Source: Bacteroidota bacterium
GTDB lineage: Bacteria; Bacteroidota; Bacteroidia; Chitinophagales; Saprospiraceae
Length of the DNA stretch: 64,000 bases
Assembly (NCBI GenBank): GCA_020160935.1
Contig: JAIUPL010000010.1
Span: 1-64,000, forward strand
Direction of reading: 5' to 3'
Part shown: positions 26,187-35,602 of the stretch, piece after piece
Layout of the letters: every line of letters starts with the position of its first letter
Numbering within the stretch: the stretch's first letter is position 1
Notes under the pieces: generated by a model
The model's database searches: none
Told to the model about the DNA's origin: nothing
What the model saw: the letters and a program-made list of their open reading frames with translations, nothing else
Position numbers and translations under genes: made by a program

Positions 26187-27413
26187 ATGCCCATGTGCGC
26201 AACTGTTTCAACATCCTCTCGTGCGGCTGTGGCCGCTCCTTCTTCCCTGCGGTATAGTTATTTCCGCTCCATCGATGCTGCCGGTCGCGATTGGGATCTG
26301 GCTGCACCTGCCCACGATATTTTTCTGCAACGTCCGTATCTGAGCATCCTTGAAAGCAACCCGCCTGAGGGCATGCGTTTCGGATACCTCGTTTTTTATG
26401 GAAATGACGAACCCATCGGTGTTGCTATTTGCCAGATCAAATACTTCAAAGGCGACGATAATATCAACGACCTGCAGGTATCTGCCAAAGAGCCCTGTTT
26501 TTTTCACGGTCTGGCGCAGTGGTTCAAACGCTGGGTAGCAGGAAAAACGGCTGCTGATATCCTCATTTGCGGCAATATGCTGCTGACCGGCGAACATGGT
26601 TTTTATTTCCATGAAGATAAAATCGGGCAAACTGCATTTACCGAACTGCTCGAAAAAGCCCTCGATGAAGTGATCGACATCATGGGGCGTGAAGGCGTAA
26701 AAATGCCCGTCATTCTGGTAAAAGATATTGCGCAACACCATAAAGAACAAGGCGAAACGCTCACACAAAAAGGTTTTTTTGAGTTCTGTATCCAGCCAAA
26801 TATGGTGATGGAACTACCTTTTGCCGATTTCGATGCATATCTCGCCGCCATGTCGACCAAATACCGCACCCGTGCCAAAAGGGCCATCAAAAAACTGGAA
26901 GGTGTGGAAAAACGTGAAATGACGCTGGTGGATATTCAGCGAGAACTGCCGCGCATTTACGCCCTCTACAAGGAGGTGGCTAAAAATGCCGGTTTCAACA
27001 TGGTCGACCTGAATGAGTATTACCTGCTGGCGCTCAAACGCGACCTCGGCCATGCATTTCGCATGCACGGATATTATCAGGGCGAAACTTTACTGGCTTT
27101 TTACACAACGATCGTCAACGGCCATGAACTGGAAGCCCATTTTCTGGGCTACGACAAACATCTCAACCACGACCTTCAGTTGTACCTGAATTGCCTGTAC
27201 GACATCGTACGCATTGCTTTTGAAAGTTCATGTACGGAAATTGTTTTTGCCCGTACGGCCCTGGAAATAAAAAGTTCGGTCGGCGCCGTTGCGCACGACC
27301 TGTTGTGCTACGTGCGGCACCAGAATTCACTGGTCAATAATTTCACCGGCACGATACTGGAGTATTTGAAGCCTGTGGAAGAATGGGTGCCAAGGCATCC
27401 TTTTAGAGAGTGA
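26187..27413 (+). CDS. GNAT/FemAB-like acyltransferase
   Basis: A protein of about 408 residues resembling the GNAT-fold 'peptidoglycan biosynthesis' group (COG3146/FemAB-like). It has a central basic stretch, STKYRTRAKRAIKKLEG, and a C-terminal acetyltransferase-like half with AHFLGYDKHLNHDLQLYLNC, a FemAB-type pattern. It has no signal peptide. The ATG at 26187 is chosen; a TTG at 26166 and the ATG at 26193 are alternatives. The substrate cannot be told. The final Phe-Arg-Glu-TGA is written in the first heptamers of the repeat at 27405. Confidence 0.75.
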   Translation: MPMCATVSTSSRAAVAAPSSLRYSYFRSIDAAGRDWDLAAPAHDIFLQRPYLSILESNPPEGMRFGYLVFYGNDEPIGVAICQIKYFKGDDNINDLQVSAKEPCFFHGLAQWFKRWVAGKTAADILICGNMLLTGEHGFYFHEDKIGQTAFTELLEKALDEVIDIMGREGVKMPVILVKDIAQHHKEQGETLTQKGFFEFCIQPNMVMELPFADFDAYLAAMSTKYRTRAKRAIKKLEGVEKREMTLVDIQRELPRIYALYKEVAKNAGFNMVDLNEYYLLALKRDLGHAFRMHGYYQGETLLAFYTTIVNGHELEAHFLGYDKHLNHDLQLYLNCLYDIVRIAFESSCTEIVFARTALEIKSSVGAVAHDLLCYVRHQNSLVNNFTGTILEYLKPVEEWVPRHPFRE

Positions 27414-27543
27414 GAGGGTGAGAGAGTGAGAGGGTGAGAGAGTGAGAAGGTGAGAGGCGTAGAGTACACCGTGTACTCTACGCCTCTCACCTTCTCACTC
27501 TCTCACCCTCTCACTCTCTCACCTTCTCACTCTCTCACCCTCT
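27405..27543. repeat. GTGAGAG heptamer long palindrome between convergent genes
   Basis: Left arm 27405-27469 (degenerate GTGAGAG units ending GCGTAGAGTACAC) and right arm 27471-27543 (GTGTACTCTACGC followed by CTCTCAC units) are complementary in the same unit order, with essentially no loop. It runs from the stop of the GNAT gene to within a few bases of the stop of the next convergent gene. Confidence 0.92.
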
Positions 27544-27545
27544 AT

Positions 27546-28310
27546 CTATTTCACGACCGCGAACTGCTCCACTTTCAGCCTTCCGTCCGATTTTACCCAG
27601 AGCAGATACAAACCGGGAGAGGGGCGTTCGAGCCGCACCTGCTGATCTACCATGGCCATATCGGTGGAGGCGCCATCCCAAATAACTTTACCTGTTACGT
27701 CGCTGATCCACCATTCGGCAGGCGCGGGTTTGCCAGAGGAAGGTTGCACTACAAATTCGCCGTAGTTAGGATTGGGTACCACTACAAACTCCGTTTCGGT
27801 ATTGATCGGGTCTGCGGTAGTGGCGGAGCCTTCGTCGATCCATACGGCTGCTTCATTGGTGCAAAATTGTTCCTGTGGTGCAAAAGTGATGCAGGCCCGA
27901 TTGGTAATGACCTGTCCGGCTTCGATAAAAGGCCGGGGGCGTACGCTGAACATAACAAACCCGAAAGAATGTGCCGGATCAACAGACTTGCTGGGCAGGT
28001 TGATTTCTTCAAAATACCAGCGCACGTTGTTGTTTCCGTCGTGCAGGTAGGCATACCCGTGGCTGGAACTGATCATGGTAAGCGAAGTCGGATCAAGCCG
28101 GGCGTCGAGGGTATCGTAAATAATCACCTGGTAAGCCGTATCTTGCCCCATGTTTTGAAATCGTATCATATACAACACCGAAGCGCCTTCAGCAATGTCG
28201 TTTGTTGTAAATACCGCATCTCCAAGTACCTGCACATCATTTTGAGCCTGCATCCATTTGCCGGTGAAAACAAAGAGCAGTATAAGCAGGCGGGCAATAA
28301 TACGTTTCAT
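27546..28310 (-). CDS. secreted protein with DUF11-like repeat and T9SS sorting domain
   Basis: A 254-residue exported protein starting MKRIIARLLILLFVF with a signal peptide ending near MQAQ. Residues about 25-160 resemble a conserved-repeat (DUF11-type) beta domain: GASVLYMIRFQNMGQDTAY, IYDTLDARLDPTSL, FSVRPRPFIEAGQVITNRA. The last 80 residues form a T9SS C-terminal sorting domain (VVPNPNYGEFVV, GLYLLWVKSDGRLKVEQFAVVK). The N-terminus directly meets the repeat, so this may be a truncated descendant of a larger adhesin. Surface display or secretion is expected. Confidence 0.85.
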   Translation of the reverse strand: MKRIIARLLILLFVFTGKWMQAQNDVQVLGDAVFTTNDIAEGASVLYMIRFQNMGQDTAYQVIIYDTLDARLDPTSLTMISSSHGYAYLHDGNNNVRWYFEEINLPSKSVDPAHSFGFVMFSVRPRPFIEAGQVITNRACITFAPQEQFCTNEAAVWIDEGSATTADPINTETEFVVVPNPNYGEFVVQPSSGKPAPAEWWISDVTGKVIWDGASTDMAMVDQQVRLERPSPGLYLLWVKSDGRLKVEQFAVVK

Positions 28311-28400
28311 GACCACAGGATTCATTTACTTGGATGAGGTAAAGTGTGGATAACGATTTTACGAAACCCGAAGGTAAGGAAATTTTCTTTGCCTGCTTCC

Positions 28401-29054
28401 ATGTTAACACTTACACGAATGCAGTTGCGTTGGCGGATTGCCCAATTTTTTGAAATGCACTGGTGGCGGCATTACCTGTCGGGAAAAGACAAGGCTGCTT
28501 ATCTGAAATGGAAAAAAGCCTATTGGCATAGCCTGCTGCGACAGGTGGGCTGGCACATTCCGGATGGCGCCCGGGTGTTGGACGCCGGGTGCGGGCCGGC
28601 TGGTATCTTCACTGTGTTGGAAGGAAAGGAGGTAGAGGCGCTCGACCCTTTGCTGGATGAATACGAAAAGTCATTGATGCATTTCCAGAGGAATGACTAT
28701 CCCTGGGTTCGTTTTTTTACCATTCCCTTGGAGGACTTTAAAACAGATAAACCTTTTGAATACGTGTTTTGTCTGAATGCCATCAATCATGTAGCCAGCC
28801 TTGATGCCTCATTGAAAAGTCTTGCCGGGTGCCTCCAACCTGGCGGCCACATGCTATTGACAGTAGATGCCCACAACTTTTCTTTTTTGCGGCAAATTTT
28901 TCAATGGATTCCCGGCGACATCTTGCATCCACACCAGTATGAACTGGCAGCGTATGTGTCAATGCTCGAACAAATCGGACTACGGGTAGAACGAAGCGTT
29001 TTGATCAAAAAAGAACTTATTTTCAGTTATTATGCGCTGTTGGTCATAAAATGA
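28401..29054 (+). CDS. class I SAM-dependent methyltransferase
   Basis: A methyltransferase of about 217 residues with motif I VLDAGCGPAGIFTVLEG, acidic motif II region (VEALDPLLDEYEKS), FCLNAINHV and LQPGGHMLLTVDAHN motifs. The ATG at 28401 is preferred over the upstream GTG at 28344, which would add a non-conserved extension. Small-molecule or lipid methylation is likely; the substrate is unknown. Confidence 0.85.
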   Translation: MLTLTRMQLRWRIAQFFEMHWWRHYLSGKDKAAYLKWKKAYWHSLLRQVGWHIPDGARVLDAGCGPAGIFTVLEGKEVEALDPLLDEYEKSLMHFQRNDYPWVRFFTIPLEDFKTDKPFEYVFCLNAINHVASLDASLKSLAGCLQPGGHMLLTVDAHNFSFLRQIFQWIPGDILHPHQYELAAYVSMLEQIGLRVERSVLIKKELIFSYYALLVIK

Positions 29055-29061
29055 TCGGGGA

Positions 29062-29532
29062 TTATGCCTGTTTCATCTTGCCAAACAAAGACTCCAGTTT
29101 GTTCCAGCGGTAATCGAAAATGCCTTGCAACTGGCGTTTCACAAATAACCAGTGCGCCAATCGCCCCAGCGGCCCCAGCGGCAATTTATAATGCACCAGA
29201 TCAGTCATTTCCACCCCGCCTTCTACCGCTGTGAAGCGGTGCTGGTGATGCCAGAACGTGTATGGGCCGAACCGTTGCTCATCGACGAAGAAAACGCCGT
29301 CTTCTACATGCGTAATTTCTGTCATCCAGAACAAGGGAATGCCAAACAAGGGCCTTACGGTGTAAGAAATGATCTGTCCGGCATATATTTTTTGCAGATG
29401 TTCAGGATCGGTTTTTACCTGAAAATTCATGTATTCCGGCGTGATCGTAGCCAGGTTGACGGGGTTTGAGAAAAAGGCCCAGGCTTCTTCAATGGAAATG
29501 GGCAGCTGTTGGCGGCGAAAGAGCGAATACAT
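29062..29532 (-). CDS. SRPBCC-family (START-like) protein
   Basis: A 156-residue protein with the SRPBCC ligand-binding fold. It shows LPISIEEAWAFFSNPVNLATITPEYM at the start (the family's 'A-W-x-F-F-x-P-x-N-L' signature) and HHQHRFTAVEGGVEMTDLVHY in the sheet, with a C-terminal helix (LFVKRQLQGIFDYRWNKL). It probably binds a hydrophobic ligand. The ligand is unknown. It is convergent with the methyltransferase, with only 7 bp between stops. Confidence 0.85.
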   Translation of the reverse strand: MYSLFRRQQLPISIEEAWAFFSNPVNLATITPEYMNFQVKTDPEHLQKIYAGQIISYTVRPLFGIPLFWMTEITHVEDGVFFVDEQRFGPYTFWHHQHRFTAVEGGVEMTDLVHYKLPLGPLGRLAHWLFVKRQLQGIFDYRWNKLESLFGKMKQA

Positions 29533-29536
29533 TTTT

Positions 29537-29589
29537 AGAGGTGAGAGGTGAGAGGTGAGATGCGAGAGGTTAGATTTGATGTGAGAGAT
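29537..29589. repeat. GAGAGGT heptamer tract, single arm
   Basis: Degenerate GTGAGAG/GTGAGAT units starting TTAGAGGTGAGAGG in the divergent gap between the SRPBCC and DUF72 genes. No complementary arm is seen. Confidence 0.7.
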
Positions 29590-29636
29590 GGGTACAACTA
29601 TTTGTATAAGAGATTGTTTAAAAGACCGTTACGATT

Positions 29637-30545
29637 ATGAAATTTGCCAAGTTGCCATCCGTCGACGATGTCGATTTTTCACTGCCTACAGACCCGCCGC
29701 AAAATGCCGAATTGCTGGCGTCGTTGCCCAGGGCTGCCGTGCGACATGTGTACATAGGCGGAACAGGCTACAACGTAAAGCACTGGGTCGGATCTTTATA
29801 TCCCTTTGGCGCTCGCGACAAGGATTTTCTGAAATATTACGCGACTCAATTCAACACCATTGAGCACAATACCACGCATTACCGCATACCGGACGCTGCA
29901 AGCGTTGCGCGCTGGTATGAGGAGACACCGGCTGATTTTCGGTATTGTCCCAAAATTCCGCAAACCATTAGCCATGCCCGCGACCTGGGCATTTACTCTG
30001 GTCAGATTCCTGTTTTTTGTGCCGCTGTAAAAGGCCTGCGGGAAAAACTGGGCTGCTGTTTTATGCAATTGCCGCCTCATTTTTCTACACGCGATTTGCC
30101 TTTACTACAACGTTTCCTCGATCGCTGGGACAAGGCGGCGCCACTAGCAATAGAAGCCCGGCACGAATCGTTTTTCGAGCCGACCGTTGCTTCTGAATCG
30201 TTTTTTCAATTGCTACAGCAAAACAACATTGCTACCGTCATCACTGATGTGGCTGGCCGCCGCGATGTATGTCATATGCGCCTCACCAACAATCGGGTGC
30301 TGATCCGATTTGTAGGAAATGAACTACATCCCTCTGATTATCAACGCGTAGCAGCCTGGGCCGATCGCCTTAAATATTGGCTGGATGCCGGATTGCAGGA
30401 TGTCTATTTCTTTACCCACGAGCCCGACGACATTCTGGTGCCCGAACTGGCAGAATTTACCATTCAAACTTTTCTGGAAAAAATACCCGGCGCAAGCATG
30501 CGAGGGCCGAAGAGGGTGGGAGGGCAGCAGGGAAGCCTCTTTTAG
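29637..30545 (+). CDS. DUF72 family protein
   Basis: A 302-residue TIM-barrel-like protein of the DUF72 (YecE) family: YIGGTGYNVKHWVGSLYP, YYATQFNTIEHNTTHYRIPD, CFMQLPPHF, AIEARHESFFEP and the C-terminal YFFTHEPDDILVPEL region. The biochemical role of the family is unsettled. The TAG stop abuts the first base of the repeat at 30545. Confidence 0.88.
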   Translation: MKFAKLPSVDDVDFSLPTDPPQNAELLASLPRAAVRHVYIGGTGYNVKHWVGSLYPFGARDKDFLKYYATQFNTIEHNTTHYRIPDAASVARWYEETPADFRYCPKIPQTISHARDLGIYSGQIPVFCAAVKGLREKLGCCFMQLPPHFSTRDLPLLQRFLDRWDKAAPLAIEARHESFFEPTVASESFFQLLQQNNIATVITDVAGRRDVCHMRLTNNRVLIRFVGNELHPSDYQRVAAWADRLKYWLDAGLQDVYFFTHEPDDILVPELAEFTIQTFLEKIPGASMRGPKRVGGQQGSLF

Positions 30546-30665
30546 AGTTATGAGTTATGAGTTATGAGTTATGAGTTTTACTCACGTTGCCTTTGGCTAC
30601 TATAAAGAAAAAGCCAAAGGCAACGTGAGTAAAACTCATAACTCATAACTCATAACTCATAACTC
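30545..30665. repeat. perfect 54-nt inverted repeat, GAGTTAT heptamer family
   Basis: Arms 30545-30598 and 30612-30665 are exact reverse complements around a 13-nt loop. The outer part of each arm is five GAGTTAT-type units, followed by GAGTTTTACTCACGTTGCC and TTTGGCT. It spans both convergent stop codons and contributes the last residues (Glu-Leu-stop) of the FAD oxidase gene. Confidence 0.95.
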
Positions 30666-32090
30666 CAAAATGACCTTATTCGGATTCAAGATCCCCTTTG
30701 GATCAAATACCTTCTTTATCTGCCGCATCAGTTCCATTTCCGTTTTGGAAAAAACGATGTCCAGGTATTGCCGCTGAACGAGGCCTATGCCGTGTTCGCC
30801 GGAAATGGTGCCGCCGACACTTTTTACATACTGAAAAATTTCGCGGATACCTTGCGGTACGCTCACATTCCATTCCTCTTCACTCAGGCGGCCACGCAGA
30901 ATATTGACGTGCAGGTTGCCATCGCCGGCATGGCCGTAACAAACGGATTCGAAACCATATCGGGCGCCCGTTTCTTTTACTTTTTTTAGCAAAAAGGGCA
31001 ATTCAGCCCGAGGCACCACCGTGTCTTCTTCCTTGTAAATAGAATTTCTTTTGACAGCATGGGCCACGTTGCGGCGCAATTTCCAGAGGGTGGTTTTGGT
31101 GGCATCGTCGTCGGCAAAAAACACCTCTCCGCAGTCGTATTGTGCCAGTACGCCGGTAATCGTTTCACAGTCGGCATACAAACTGTCGAGGTGAAAGCCA
31201 TCTACCTCTATCAGCAAATGCGCTGCATCTTCCTCGTGGATGGGAACAGGCGTTTCACCCACATAACGCACAGCCCAGTCGATGGCATTACGCTCCATAA
31301 ATTCCAGTCCGGAAGGTGTTACGCCTGCCTGGAAAATGGCTGCCACTGCCGCACAAGCGCTTTCTGCCGAGCGAAAAGGAACCAGCATCAGCAGGCTTTG
31401 AGTAGGGTAGGGCTGTAGTTTGAGTACAATTTTCGTGACGATGCCCAGCGTGCCCTCACTGCCTACGATCAATTGTGTCAGGTTGTAACCAGTCGAGTTT
31501 TTGAGCGTGTTGGAACCTGTCCAGATTACTTCACCGTTGGGCAGCACCACTTCGAGGTTCAGCACATGGTCTTTCACCACGCCGTATTTCACCGCTTTGG
31601 GTCCGCCGGCATTGGTGCTGATATTGCCGCCGATGAACGACAATCCGCGGCTGGAAGGGTCGGGCGGGTAAAACAAGCCCTTCTCTTTCAAGGTGTTTTG
31701 CAATACTTCGGTGATAACGCCTGGCTGTGTGGTGACCTGAAAATTGCGTTCGTCAATGAACAATATCTGGTCGAAACGCTTCATGGAAATCACCAACCCG
31801 CCCTGTACCGGCAAAGCGCCGCCTGCCAGTCCCGAGCCGCCACCGCGAATGGTGACAGGTATATTTTCCCGATAACAAACCCGCATAAGGGCGCTGATTT
31901 CCTCGGTGCTGGCTGGAATGGCCACCGCTTCGGGCAGGTACAGCAGATCTTCCGTTTCGTCGTGTCCGTGTTCCCGGAGTGCCGTTTCATCTGTGAGGAG
32001 GTAGTTTTCACTCACTATGCTGCTTAATTCAGTAAGTGTGGAAGCGGAGATAGGGGCGAAGGCGTTACTTTTGCCGGGAATTGTGGTCAT
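30657..32090 (-). CDS. FAD-linked oxidase, GlcD/lactate-dehydrogenase-like
   Basis: A flavoprotein of about 477 residues of the glycolate oxidase GlcD / D-lactate dehydrogenase family. An FAD-binding PCMH domain (residues about 40-220) is seen: IPVTIRGGGSGLAGGALP, PPDPSSRGLSFIGGNISTNAGG and GSEGTLGIVTKI. The C-terminal substrate/FAD cap has CYGHAGDGNLHVNILRG and GTISGEHGIGL. It likely oxidises a 2-hydroxy acid. The ATG at 32090 is chosen; in-frame ATGs at 32108 and 32123 exist, the last overlapping the divergent barrel gene. It is divergent from the barrel protein. Confidence 0.9.
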   Translation of the reverse strand: MTTIPGKSNAFAPISASTLTELSSIVSENYLLTDETALREHGHDETEDLLYLPEAVAIPASTEEISALMRVCYRENIPVTIRGGGSGLAGGALPVQGGLVISMKRFDQILFIDERNFQVTTQPGVITEVLQNTLKEKGLFYPPDPSSRGLSFIGGNISTNAGGPKAVKYGVVKDHVLNLEVVLPNGEVIWTGSNTLKNSTGYNLTQLIVGSEGTLGIVTKIVLKLQPYPTQSLLMLVPFRSAESACAAVAAIFQAGVTPSGLEFMERNAIDWAVRYVGETPVPIHEEDAAHLLIEVDGFHLDSLYADCETITGVLAQYDCGEVFFADDDATKTTLWKLRRNVAHAVKRNSIYKEEDTVVPRAELPFLLKKVKETGARYGFESVCYGHAGDGNLHVNILRGRLSEEEWNVSVPQGIREIFQYVKSVGGTISGEHGIGLVQRQYLDIVFSKTEMELMRQIKKVFDPKGILNPNKVILEL

Positions 32091-32121
32091 GTGATCGGAG
32101 GTCAACATATTTGAACTTACC

Positions 32122-32883
32122 ATGAAAAAAATCTTGTTTCTCCTGCTGTGGGTACTGGCTGCGCAGGCGTCGATGGCTCAAAAATACCCGGAACACCCTT
32201 CTACGAAGGAGCACAACGGCAAAAGTAAGGCAATTCTCCTACATTTGTTGTTTGGCTACCATGAGCCTGGCGGTGACCTGAGGGACCGTTTCGGTTCGGC
32301 ATTCAGTGCCGGTCTGGGCTCTGATTTTCTCACAAAAAACAACTTTATCCTCGGCCTCGAAGGTCATTTCTTTTATGGCAACAAAGTAAATGATGACCCG
32401 CTGGCCAACCTGCGCACCCCGGAAGGCGACATTATCGGCAGCGACCGACTGCTGGCCTCGGTGGTGTTGCGGCAGCGCGGACTGTACACGGGCGTGCTGG
32501 TCGGCAAACTCTTTCCTGTCACCGGGAAAAGAAGCGGCATCCGCTTCACCCTTGGCGCAGGCTGGTCGCGACACAAAATCAGGGTACAGGACGACAACAG
32601 CAGCGTATCGCAATTGACCGGCGATTACCTGAAAGGATATGATCGGCTCACAGGAGGTATTGGTATTCAGCAGTTTATAGGCTGGCAACACCTGGGCGCC
32701 GACAAACGCTCCAACTGGCTGGCCGGCCTCGAATTCAGCCAGGCATTTACCAATACCCTGCGCGATTGGGATTTTTATGAACAAAGAAAACTCGACCAGC
32801 GCCGTACCGACCTGCGCTTCGGCGTGCGGGTGGCCTGGACGCTGCCGTTCTATGTAGGCGACTCCAAAGAAATTTTCTATTGA
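32122..32883 (+). CDS. outer-membrane beta-barrel-like protein
   Basis: A 253-residue exported protein with a signal peptide ending ASMAQ. Its repeated short amphipathic strands with aromatic ends (FILGLEGHFFYG, IRFTLGAGWSRH, RFGVRVAWTLPFYVG) suggest an 8-stranded-type outer-membrane barrel. No family was recognised. Its stop TGA overlaps the start of waaA (TGATGG), so the two are translationally coupled, suggesting a link to the outer membrane or LPS. Confidence 0.75.
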   Translation: MKKILFLLLWVLAAQASMAQKYPEHPSTKEHNGKSKAILLHLLFGYHEPGGDLRDRFGSAFSAGLGSDFLTKNNFILGLEGHFFYGNKVNDDPLANLRTPEGDIIGSDRLLASVVLRQRGLYTGVLVGKLFPVTGKRSGIRFTLGAGWSRHKIRVQDDNSSVSQLTGDYLKGYDRLTGGIGIQQFIGWQHLGADKRSNWLAGLEFSQAFTNTLRDWDFYEQRKLDQRRTDLRFGVRVAWTLPFYVGDSKEIFY

Positions 32884-34142
32884 TGGCCATCCTGCGCGCC
32901 TTGTACAATGCTGCCATGTACCTGCTCGCAGCGGGGATGCGTGTGGCTGCCTGGTTTTCCCCCAAAGCGCGCCTTTGGGTGGATGGCCGCCAAAACTGGC
33001 GAAGCAAATTGCGCGCATCCCTGCCAACTGGCAGCGGAAAAACCATGTGGATTCATGCCGCTTCGCTGGGTGAATTCGAACAAGGCAGACCGGTCATAGA
33101 GGCCGTACGGGCCAGGTTTCCCGACTGGAAAATCGTGCTCACTTTCTTTTCACCTTCAGGCTACGAAATCCGCAAAAACTATCCGCATGCCGATCTGGTG
33201 TGCTACCTCCCAGCCGATACACGCCGGAATGCGGCCGATTTTATCGACATCGTACAGCCCGATGTGGCGGTTTTTGTGAAATATGAATTCTGGGCAAATT
33301 ACCTGTTCGCTTTGAAAAAACGCTCGATTCCGGTGTTGCTCGTGTCGGCATTGTTTCGGCAGCAGCAACCCTTTTTCAAGTGGTACGGTGCATTTTGGAG
33401 AAACATGCTGGGCTGTTTTACCCGGTTTTTTGTACAGGACAAAAACTCCGAACTGCTACTACAAGGTGTTGGCTTTCAAAATATTACGATTGCCGGCGAC
33501 ACGCGCATCGACCGGGTGCTGCAACTGGCAGCCATGGCGCCCGAGAATGAAGTGCTGGCGGAATTTCAAAAGCATCCCGTCGACGGCAGCCGCTTGCCGC
33601 TGCTGATTGCGGGCAGTACCTGGCCTGCTGATGAAGCCATTTTGACGCAGACCATGTTGCCGCAGGTGAAATATGTATTTGCGCCGCACGACCCTACGGC
33701 GGCAGCCGTTGCGCACATACAATCGTTGTGTGCCGACAAGGACAAGGTGCTCGCTTATTCACAGACAAATCCGGAAAACGCGGCCCGGGCATCTACCTTG
33801 CTGATCGACAATGTAGGCCTGCTCAACACCTTGTATCGCTATGGCCGTATTGCCTACATCGGCGGAGGCTTCGGCAAAGGCATTCACAACACGCTGGAAC
33901 CGGCGGCATTCGGATTGCCCGTGATATTCGGGCCCCAATACGAGCGTTTTGAAGAAGCCCGGCAATTTGTGGCCCGTGGCGGCGCTTTTTCGGTTCGCAA
34001 CGCAAGCGAACTGGAAGCCGTTTTGCAAAAACTGCAAGACAAAGCGTTTTATGAAAATGCGTCGCGTGCGGTACGCAACTACCTGGAAGAAAACCGGGGG
34101 GCTACCGAGCGGATTATTTCCTTTCTGGAAAAGATAGCCTGA
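32883..34142 (+). CDS. waaA: 3-deoxy-D-manno-octulosonic acid (Kdo) transferase
   Basis: Transfers Kdo to lipid A precursors at the inner membrane. About 419 residues from the ATG at 32883; an N-terminal hydrophobic anchor is seen, then the catalytic HAASLGEFEQGRPVIEA with the family's conserved SxGE, FVKYEFWANYLFAL, GSTWPADE and the C-terminal GT-B half with YIGGGFGKGIHNTLEPAAFG. Length and motif order match KdtA/WaaA. It overlaps the preceding barrel gene by one base. Confidence 0.93.
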   Translation: MAILRALYNAAMYLLAAGMRVAAWFSPKARLWVDGRQNWRSKLRASLPTGSGKTMWIHAASLGEFEQGRPVIEAVRARFPDWKIVLTFFSPSGYEIRKNYPHADLVCYLPADTRRNAADFIDIVQPDVAVFVKYEFWANYLFALKKRSIPVLLVSALFRQQQPFFKWYGAFWRNMLGCFTRFFVQDKNSELLLQGVGFQNITIAGDTRIDRVLQLAAMAPENEVLAEFQKHPVDGSRLPLLIAGSTWPADEAILTQTMLPQVKYVFAPHDPTAAAVAHIQSLCADKDKVLAYSQTNPENAARASTLLIDNVGLLNTLYRYGRIAYIGGGFGKGIHNTLEPAAFGLPVIFGPQYERFEEARQFVARGGAFSVRNASELEAVLQKLQDKAFYENASRAVRNYLEENRGATERIISFLEKIA

Positions 34143-34328
34143 GCAGGTATGCTGCACAGCGACAAATGCATTATTTGTTGCCGTTCTTCCACCAATTTTG
34201 CAAGGATTTCTGCTTTTTTTCTCTTTTCCCTGCTACCTTCGCCCCGCTTTTAAGCGCATGTGCCAAATAATATTTCCACATGCCTTATTTATTCCACAGC
34301 ATTATCAAATTCCAATATTCATTTTATC

Positions 34329-35594
34329 ATGACTGGTTCTGAAATTACGATCCGCAGAGGCAAACTGAAAGTGCCCAACGACCCGATTATTCCGTTTATC
34401 GAAGGCGACGGTACGGGTCCGGATATTTGGGCCGCGTCCGTGCGTGTGCTCGATGCTGCCGTTGAAAAAGCCTATAAAGGCAAGAAAAAAATTGTGTGGA
34501 AAGAAGTACTGGCCGGTGAAAAGGCTTTTACCAAAACCGGTAACTGGCTGCCCGACGAGACGCTCGAAGAAATCAGCAAATATAAAGTGGCGATCAAAGG
34601 TCCGCTGACCACCCCGGTTGGTGGCGGTATCCGCTCGCTCAATGTGGCCCTGCGCCAGCAACTCGACCTGTATGCCTGTGTGCGTCCGGTGCGGTGGTTT
34701 AAAGGTGTACCCAGCCCTGTGAAAGAACCGGGACTGGTAGACATGGTGATTTTCCGCGAAAATACGGAAGACATTTATGCCGGTATCGAATACCTGGCAG
34801 GCACGCCGGAAGCAGATAAAATGCTGAGTTTTCTGCAAAATGAAATGGGTGTGAAAAAAATCCGTTTCCCGAAATCTTCCAGCATCGGCATCAAACCTGT
34901 GTCGAAAGAAGGTACGGAACGCCTCGTACGCTCGGCGCTGGAATACGCATTCAAATACAAGCGCAAATCGCTGACACTGGTACACAAAGGCAACATCATG
35001 AAATTTACGGAAGGTAAATTCAAGGACTGGGGCTACGAACTGGCCGAACGCGAATACGGCGACCGCGTATTTACCTGGGCCCAATACGACCGCATCAAAG
35101 CCGACAAAGGTGAAGAAGCAGCCAACAAAGCACAGTCGGACGCGCTGGCCGCCGGTAAAATGCTCGTAAAAGACAGCATCGCCGACGCATTCCTGCAACA
35201 GATCCTGCTGCGCCCTGCCGAATACGACATGGTGGCTACGCTCAACCTCAATGGCGACTACCTGTCCGATGCACTGGCCGCACAAGTGGGTGGTATCGGT
35301 ATCGCACCGGGCGCCAACATCAACTACCTCACCGGCCACGCCATTTTTGAAGCCACCCACGGTACGGCTCCTAAATATGCTGGCAAGGACGTGGTAAATC
35401 CGTCTTCCGTGATTCTTTCTGGTGTGATGATGTTCGAATACCTGGGCTGGGACAAAGCCGCTAAACTGATCATCAAAGGTATCGAGCGCAGCATCCGCAA
35501 AAAACGCGTGACATACGACTTCGAACGCCTGATGAAAGGCGCTACCAAACTGAAATGTTCGGAGTTTGGTTCGGAGATTATTGCGAATATGTAA
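34329..35594 (+). CDS. icd: isocitrate dehydrogenase, NADP-type
   Basis: TCA-cycle enzyme converting isocitrate to 2-oxoglutarate and CO2. It has 421 residues from the ATG at 34329. Seen motifs: [11 protein letters not shown], the substrate motif [39 protein letters not shown] and [19 protein letters not shown], all like the E. coli enzyme. The 186-base leader 34143-34328 shows no other gene. A repeat follows 8 bp after the stop. Confidence 0.95.
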   Translation: MTGSEITIRRGKLKVPNDPIIPFIEGDGTGPDIWAASVRVLDAAVEKAYKGKKKIVWKEVLAGEKAFTKTGNWLPDETLEEISKYKVAIKGPLTTPVGGGIRSLNVALRQQLDLYACVRPVRWFKGVPSPVKEPGLVDMVIFRENTEDIYAGIEYLAGTPEADKMLSFLQNEMGVKKIRFPKSSSIGIKPVSKEGTERLVRSALEYAFKYKRKSLTLVHKGNIMKFTEGKFKDWGYELAEREYGDRVFTWAQYDRIKADKGEEAANKAQSDALAAGKMLVKDSIADAFLQQILLRPAEYDMVATLNLNGDYLSDALAAQVGGIGIAPGANINYLTGHAIFEATHGTAPKYAGKDVVNPSSVILSGVMMFEYLGWDKAAKLIIKGIERSIRKKRVTYDFERLMKGATKLKCSEFGSEIIANM

Positions 35595-35602
35595 AAGAGG
35601 GG

